Assembly (NCBI GenBank): GCA_040797845.1
Contig: JBFNFA010000003.1
Span: 62,001 to 126,000, forward strand
DNA from: Clostridium_AW sp040797845
GTDB taxonomy: Bacteria; Bacillota; Clostridia; Clostridiales; Clostridiaceae
Direction: 5' to 3'
DNA: 64,000 bases
Position numbers and translations under genes: made by a program. Shown here piece by piece: positions 59,803 through 64,000 of this stretch. Under the pieces are notes generated by a model. The model saw only the letters and a list, made by a program, of their open reading frames with translations, had not been told where the DNA came from and did no database searches. Within the stretch, counting starts at the first letter, position 1. Each line of letters opens with the position of its first letter.

Positions 59803-60627
59803 ATGAATATTCTTGTTACATTAGACTCTAATTATATTAAGCAATTGATTATTATGATTTACTCTATATTAAAATCTAATCCCAATGTGAAACTTAATGT
59901 ATATATTGCCCATAAAGAATTAACAGAAGAGGATTTTAGTAATATAGAAAAACATTTAGATAAAAAAAGATGTAAAATTATATCTGTAAAAGTTACCGAT
60001 GAAATGCTAAAAGATGCCCCTGTTACTAAGCGTTATCCAAGAGAAATGTATTTTAGAATATTTGCGGCGCAATTTCTTCCAGATAATTTAGATAGAATTT
60101 TGTATCTAGATCCAGATTTGGTTGTTATTAATTCTCTTGAAGAGCTTTATTATATGGACTTTGAAGATAATTATTATATTGCTGCTTCTCACGTTGAGAA
60201 GGGGATGCGAAAGTTAAATGAGTTTCGTCTAGATATGGAAAAGGATGCTCATTACATCAACTCAGGCGTGATGTTGATGAATTTAAAACTTCTTAGAGAG
60301 AAGCAGGATATAGTCAGCGTTTTTGACTATATTGAAAAGAATAAAAATCTTTTATTGCTTCCTGATCAGGATGTTTTAAGCGGCTTATATGGAGGGAAAA
60401 CTAAAATTGTAGATTCTCTTATCTATAACCTTAGTGATAGATATTTAAAATTATATAATATAAAGCCTAAAAATCTTGATAAAAGAATAAATATACAGTG
60501 GGTAAGGGAAAATAGTGTTATTATCCATTACTGTGGAAGAAATAAGCCTTGGAAAGATAACTACGTTGGAGAGTTAGGTATATTTTATAAAGAATATGAT
60601 GAAATGGTATATGGAGATAATATATAG
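59803..60627 (+). CDS. Glycosyltransferase family 8 protein
   Basis: A 274-residue GT-A fold enzyme: NILVTLDSNYIKQLIIMIYS at the N-terminus, the DxD motif in ILYLDPDLVV (Asp103, Asp105), HYINSGVMLMNLKLLR, LLPDQDVLSG and a C-terminal IIHYCGRNKPWKDNY. These are the GT8 (lipopolysaccharide galactosyl/glucosyltransferase) hallmarks; sugar and acceptor are unknown. ATG 59803 is preferred over an upstream ATG because AAAGGAG lies 7 bases before it. Confidence 0.9.
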   Translation: MNILVTLDSNYIKQLIIMIYSILKSNPNVKLNVYIAHKELTEEDFSNIEKHLDKKRCKIISVKVTDEMLKDAPVTKRYPREMYFRIFAAQFLPDNLDRILYLDPDLVVINSLEELYYMDFEDNYYIAASHVEKGMRKLNEFRLDMEKDAHYINSGVMLMNLKLLREKQDIVSVFDYIEKNKNLLLLPDQDVLSGLYGGKTKIVDSLIYNLSDRYLKLYNIKPKNLDKRINIQWVRENSVIIHYCGRNKPWKDNYVGELGIFYKEYDEMVYGDNI

Positions 60628-60659
60628 ATTTATATATAAATGTTAATAAGGAGATATAT

Positions 60660-61325
60660 ATGAAACATATAACTTTTGAAGATATAAAAAAGAATAAAGA
60701 ATTTCAAACCTATATTGAAAAAGGCGATGAATTACTTGGAGTTTTGGGATTTACTGAGCATTCCTTTGTTCATGCAGGAAGGGTTTCTTATACTGCAGCT
60801 AGTATATTGGCTGATTTAGGATATGGCGAAAGGGAAAAAGAGCTTGGGAAAATAGCTGGATATATCCATGACATTGGTAACATGATAAATAGAATCGATC
60901 ATGCTCAAACAGGTGCTATATTAGCCTTTAATATTTTAACTAGGATGGAAATGCCTCCTGAAGAAATCGCTACAATAGTTTCTGCCATTGGAAATCACGA
61001 TGAAGGTACAGGTCAGCCTGTAAATACGGTGTCAGCAGCATTGATATTAGCGGATAAAACTGATGTTAGAAGAAGCAGAGTGAGAAACAGAGATTTTGCT
61101 ACTTTTGACATTCACGATCGTGTAAACTATGCAGTTGAAGATGCAAAGGTTAAAGTTGATGATGAAAAAAGAATTGTTTTATTGGAGATGAAGATTGATA
61201 TTACCATTTCTTCTTTAATGGAGTATTTTGAGATATTTTTAAATCGTATGATGATGTGCAGAAAGGCAGCGGATTTTTTAGGCGCTAAGTTTGAGTTGGT
61301 GATAAATGGTACGAAGTTACTATAA
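60660..61325 (+). CDS. HD-domain phosphohydrolase
   Basis: A 221-residue HD-domain protein: His38 in FVHAGR, His70-Asp71 in GYIHDIGN, His and Asp in IGNHDEGTGQP and LADKTDVRRSRV. The pattern H..HD..H..D is complete, so a metal-dependent phosphohydrolase on a nucleotide is likely. The C-terminal 70 residues have no known domain. AAGGAG precedes the ATG. Follows GT8 by 32 bases. Confidence 0.85.
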   Translation: MKHITFEDIKKNKEFQTYIEKGDELLGVLGFTEHSFVHAGRVSYTAASILADLGYGEREKELGKIAGYIHDIGNMINRIDHAQTGAILAFNILTRMEMPPEEIATIVSAIGNHDEGTGQPVNTVSAALILADKTDVRRSRVRNRDFATFDIHDRVNYAVEDAKVKVDDEKRIVLLEMKIDITISSLMEYFEIFLNRMMMCRKAADFLGAKFELVINGTKLL

Positions 61326-61376
61326 AAATTAAAATCTAGTAGCCTAAAAAGGCTTAAATTAATAATGTAAATATAT

Positions 61377-61426
61377 AAATGCGTTAGTAGAGAGAACCAA
61401 TATCTTGAACTAACGCATTTTTTATA
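61377..61426 (+). terminator. Terminator hairpin shared with 46916
   Basis: AAATGCGTTAGT (61377-61388) pairs perfectly with ACTAACGCATTT (61409-61420) before a T run; the right half is nearly identical to that at 46943-46968. An AGCCT/AGGCT hairpin lies just before it. Confidence 0.85.
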
Positions 61427-61473
61427 TTAACGTGAGAAAGATAAATGTATTGATGAGAAAAGAGTTTTCCTCG

Positions 61474-61524
61474 TTGACAATATCAAATAGTACATATTAT
61501 AATAAATGTGTGACCACATGGTCA
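61474..61524 (+). promoter_or_regulatory. TetR promoter and operator
   Basis: TTGACA (61474-61479), 18 bases, TATAAT (61498-61503). TGACCA-CA-TGGTCA (61511-61524) is an inverted repeat at the start point, 16 bases before the tetR-like ATG: a likely autoregulatory operator. Confidence 0.82.
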
Positions 61525-61539
61525 TGAAAGGAGGGGGAA

Positions 61540-62157
61540 ATGGTGTTAAAAAATTTTTTAGCATTATCTATTGATAAACAGGAAGAAATTATTAATGCTT
61601 GCATTAAAGAGTTTTCTACTTATGGATATGATGGAGCATCTACTAATCGAATAATTAATAGTGCTGGAATTTCAAAAGGAGTATTGTTTAAATACTTTTC
61701 AAATAAAGAAAATTTATTTATATATATATCAGAAAAAGTTGTAGAGAAAGTAATCAGTGGCATAGATATTGAGGGAAGTGATATTCCAGAAGATTTTTTT
61801 GATGCACTTAAATTTTTTGCTCTTAAGGAAATGCACGTGCTAACAAAGGAGCCTTATCTTTTAAATTTTTTTCAATGGATTAGAAAACATCCTGAGCATC
61901 CTATATACAGTAAGATTTTAAAAGATTATGAAGAAAAACAGCAGATAATTTATGGAGAAATGATTAGTAAAATAAATACAAATCAGATTCGTAAAGAATT
62001 CACACTAGAAGAAATAATGAAGGTAGTAAAGTGGGTTTTAGAGGGCTTTAATGAAGAGATAAGGTTGTCAATTTCTAATGAAATTAATAATTTTCAGGAT
62101 ATTATGCCAAGGCTAGAGGTGTATTTTAATATTTTAAAAAAAGGTATTTATGAATAG
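61540..62157 (+). CDS. TetR family regulator
   Basis: A 205-residue TetR protein: N-terminal helix-turn-helix with FSTYGYDGASTNRIINSAGI, SKGVLFKYFSNKENLF (recognition helix and following helix). The C-terminal ligand domain is of the common all-helical kind with MHVLTKEPYLLNFFQWI. AGGAGGG precedes the ATG. It is followed by an alpha/beta-hydrolase gene after 36 bases, which it probably controls. Confidence 0.9.
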   Translation: MVLKNFLALSIDKQEEIINACIKEFSTYGYDGASTNRIINSAGISKGVLFKYFSNKENLFIYISEKVVEKVISGIDIEGSDIPEDFFDALKFFALKEMHVLTKEPYLLNFFQWIRKHPEHPIYSKILKDYEEKQQIIYGEMISKINTNQIRKEFTLEEIMKVVKWVLEGFNEEIRLSISNEINNFQDIMPRLEVYFNILKKGIYE

Positions 62158-62193
62158 ATGTATCTCTAGTGAACTTTATGGGGAGGGGAAAGA

Positions 62194-63027
62194 ATGATAG
62201 CCAGTGTTAATAAAACGAAAATATACTACGAGGTAAAAGGAGAAGGAACTCCTTTGATATTTATACCTGGACTAGGAGCAACCCATACAATGTATAAGCC
62301 ACAGGTCGATTTTTTTTCTAAAGAGTATAAAACTATTGTTTTAGATTTGAGAGGTACAGGAAAATCTGGAGAGTTAAATGTGCCAATTAAAAAAGGACTT
62401 GAAACTCAATCAAAGGATGTAGCGGATTTAATGAATCAGCTAAATATTAAGAAAGCAGTATTCATAGGGGTTTCTTACGGAGGCGTATTAACACAAAAGT
62501 TTTATTCTTTATTTCCTGAAAAGGTAATGGGTATGGTGATAGTGGATAGTTTTACCCATACACATCCTAAAAGTATTAAAGAATTTTTCAATAAAGTAAA
62601 CTCATATAATATTTTAGCCTATTATTTACCTAAAAAATTCTTATCCAAAGAGCTGAGAAAATATTATGAAAAACGCTGGGGAAAATTAGTGGGAGAAGAG
62701 ATGGGAAAAATAATTTTAGAAATGAGGACATGGGAGACCGTAAAACAAAGATTGGAGATAAATAGTATTGATTATAGACATGTTCTTCAAAACGTGAATG
62801 TACCAGTATTAGGTATTGTGGGAGATCATACTAAAATGGGAGTTAAATTTATGAAAAGTATAATAGATGAAGTTCCTCATGGAAAGTTAGAAATATTTGA
62901 AGATTCATTTGATCCTAGCAATCTATGTAAACCAGAATTATTTAATAACACCGTAAATGAGTTTTTGGTTAAAAATAAACTACTTTATTCTAATAAACAA
63001 GCTACCTTTAGACCACATCTTAATTAG
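62194..63027 (+). CDS. Alpha/beta-hydrolase fold protein lacking the catalytic histidine
   Basis: A 277-residue protein with an N-terminal strand pair, oxyanion segment FIPGLGATHTMY, GTGKS loop in VLDLRGTGKSGE, nucleophile elbow GVSYGG (Ser94) and acid region IVGDHT (Asp211). In relatives the catalytic His is in a GH.SNL-like segment (as GHVSNLE); here the corresponding stretch reads DSFDPSNLCKPELF, with Asp in place of His. It may be non-hydrolytic or use a different base. GGGGAGGGG precedes the ATG. Confidence 0.82.
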   Translation: MIASVNKTKIYYEVKGEGTPLIFIPGLGATHTMYKPQVDFFSKEYKTIVLDLRGTGKSGELNVPIKKGLETQSKDVADLMNQLNIKKAVFIGVSYGGVLTQKFYSLFPEKVMGMVIVDSFTHTHPKSIKEFFNKVNSYNILAYYLPKKFLSKELRKYYEKRWGKLVGEEMGKIILEMRTWETVKQRLEINSIDYRHVLQNVNVPVLGIVGDHTKMGVKFMKSIIDEVPHGKLEIFEDSFDPSNLCKPELFNNTVNEFLVKNKLLYSNKQATFRPHLN

Positions 63028-63040
63028 GTGTGGTTTATTT
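63012..63040 (+). terminator. Hairpin at the end of the hydrolase gene
   Basis: ACCACA (63012-63017) pairs with TGTGGT (63029-63034) across the stop codon, then TTATTT. Modest strength. Confidence 0.5.
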
Positions 63041-63163
63041 AATGTCTTTAGATGGTACTTAAAATATGATAATATATATACTTAGATTTAAATTTAATAA
63101 AAAATCAAAGAGGGTACTGAAAGATTTGTATAGTATCGTAATATATATGCAGGAGGTGTAGGG

Positions 63164-63934
63164 ATGACCAAGCTTCTCAGTATTTTTAAGAGAAAAAAGA
63201 CATTAGAAGAACGAGTGAAGGATATACAAAATGGCAACGAAGAGGATAAGAATGATTTAATTGAAGAGTATATTCCTTTTATAAAAAAAGTAATTAGTAA
63301 TCAATTAGGACAGTATGTTGAAATAGAAAATAATGACGAATTTAGTATAGGGTTGATAGCATTCAATGAGGCTATCGGAAAGTATGATGAAAAAAGAGGT
63401 AATTTTTTAACTTTTGCTGCTATGGTAATAAAGAGTAGAATAATAGACCAACTTCGAAGTAAAGCTAGAGGACCGAAGGAAGTTTATATTAGTCAGTTAA
63501 AATGTGACGATGAAGATGATAATTATCATGAAAATGTTATGGCTATAGATGGTTTTGAAGGAAGAATTGAAATTAGATCTGATATTGATACCCTAATTAA
63601 GGATATGGGAGGGTATGGAATTTCTTTGGAGGATTTGATAAAGGAAGCACCAAAACATAAGGATACTAGAATTATAGCTATCAGTATTGGAAGATACATA
63701 TTTGAAAATGATTATTTAAAGGAAAAATTTTTAAAAACTAAAAACTTACCAACTAGTGATTTGATGAGAGAACTATGTATATCAAAAAAAGTTATACAAA
63801 GAAGTAGAAAGTTTATTATAGCAATAGTATTGATCTTAGAAAGTGACCTGGATACATTGAAAGAGTATATTTTTTATAACGAAGGGAGGGAGTTGAATGA
63901 TATACAAAGGAACTATAATAGAAATTTGTCATGA
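63164..63934 (+). CDS. sigI: RNA polymerase sigma-I factor
   Basis: A 256-residue SigI-type sigma factor: region 2 (about 20-100) with FSIGLIAFNEAIGKYDEKRG, NFLTFAAMVIKSRIIDQLRS; the C-terminal SigI-specific domain (about 160-256) with SLEDLIKEAPKHKDTRI, LPTSDLMRELCISKKVIQRS and RKFIIAIVLIL. SigI responds to heat or to polysaccharides in clostridia and is inhibited by RsgI, encoded by the overlapping next gene. AGGAGGTG lies 6 bases before the ATG. Confidence 0.93.
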   Translation: MTKLLSIFKRKKTLEERVKDIQNGNEEDKNDLIEEYIPFIKKVISNQLGQYVEIENNDEFSIGLIAFNEAIGKYDEKRGNFLTFAAMVIKSRIIDQLRSKARGPKEVYISQLKCDDEDDNYHENVMAIDGFEGRIEIRSDIDTLIKDMGGYGISLEDLIKEAPKHKDTRIIAISIGRYIFENDYLKEKFLKTKNLPTSDLMRELCISKKVIQRSRKFIIAIVLILESDLDTLKEYIFYNEGRELNDIQRNYNRNLS

Positions 63935-64000
63935 TGGTATAGTTGTAATGGCTGAAGATTGTACTTTTAAAAGGATAAGGAAAAGCCAGGGTTTACAGGA
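63897..64000 (+). CDS. rsgI: RsgI-type anti-sigma factor (N-terminal part, cut by window end)
   Basis: The visible 34 codons start MIYKGTIIEICHDGIVVMAED and continue CTFKRIRKSQGL, the beginning of the RsgI_N anti-sigma domain. GGGAGGGAG precedes ATG 63897, and the frame overlaps sigI by 38 bases, so the two are translationally linked. The membrane helix and any extracellular sensor domain lie beyond the window. Confidence 0.85.
   Translation, partial: MIYKGTIIEICHDGIVVMAEDCTFKRIRKSQGLQ

Noticed and set aside
1..64000. Search for CRISPR arrays, tRNA or rRNA genes, and transposase or integrase genes
   Set aside because: No regularly spaced repeats with unique spacers, no cloverleaf or rRNA-like segments and no recombinase motifs were recognised by eye; a tool search would be needed to exclude small ones.

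Overview
The window is AT-rich DNA (roughly 30% G+C by eye) with strong AGGAGG-type ribosome binding sites, frequent TTG/GTG starts, compact operons and T-rich hairpin terminators. A sigI-rsgI pair, a PspA-YdjGHI operon, a cyclic-di-GMP-I riboswitch before a chitinase and three BceAB-RS modules all fit a Clostridium (sensu stricto) chromosome. No rRNA, tRNA, CRISPR array or transposase gene was seen, so this looks like an accessory stretch of chromosome rich in stress, detoxification and drug-response genes, not an obvious phage or plasmid.

Layout. 1-6.4 kb: a zeta-toxin-like kinase, a MerR regulator and a heterodimeric ABC exporter. The MerR operator is present twice as an identical 96-bp direct repeat, and the 1.16 kb between the copies holds gene scraps plus a CD3324-family gene. 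6.6-9.7 kb: an FAD oxidoreductase behind a 34-bp palindromic operator, an AbrB-type regulator and a PhzF-like enzyme. 9.9-18.4 kb: Bce module 1, whose transporter and two-component genes are separated by an ABC operon with a permease-M1 peptidase fusion; this insert is bracketed by two copies of the 3' end of bceB. 18.5-27.6 kb: acetyltransferases, a CatA-like enzyme, a riboswitch-controlled chitinase, a Vat-like acetyltransferase behind an attenuator-like leader, a cytidine deaminase and two more CD3324-family genes. 27.7-34.6 kb: an adenine riboswitch with an NCS2 permease and a phosphoribosyltransferase, a frameshifted GNAT gene, a WYL regulator with a flavin-binding protein, and a MarR-led flavin/cyclase cluster. 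34.8-40.7 kb: pspA-ydjGHI and an AI-2E family transporter. 41-52 kb: Bce modules 2 and 3 with a formate/nitrite-type channel between them. 52-59 kb: a VanRS-like two-component system with a BcrAB/lantibiotic-protection ABC transporter, then a MacB-like ABC pair. 59-64 kb: GtrA, GT8, HD hydrolase, TetR plus alpha/beta hydrolase, and sigI-rsgI.

How it works together. Much of the window looks like a cell-envelope defence block: three peptide-antibiotic sensing and detoxification modules, a fourth two-component/ABC module, PspA and SigI envelope stress functions, and several antibiotic-modifying enzyme families. The three Bce transporter promoters share one operator design (an inverted repeat of about RTWACA-AAAW-TGTWAT), in two cases exactly 36 bp from a good -35 element, which predicts related or cross-talking response regulators.

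The most interesting unexplained signals are: (i) three CD3324-family genes that each sit behind a short upstream ORF and a pair of complementary motifs (GCAAAG-N-CT and its partner) with compensatory changes and near-constant spacing of 38-40 nt to the start codon; (ii) a dispersed two-hairpin repeat present four times, once supplying the stop codon of a transporter gene and once splitting the pspA operon; (iii) the duplicated-operator cassette and the duplicated-gene-tail insertion; and (iv) the Vat leader.
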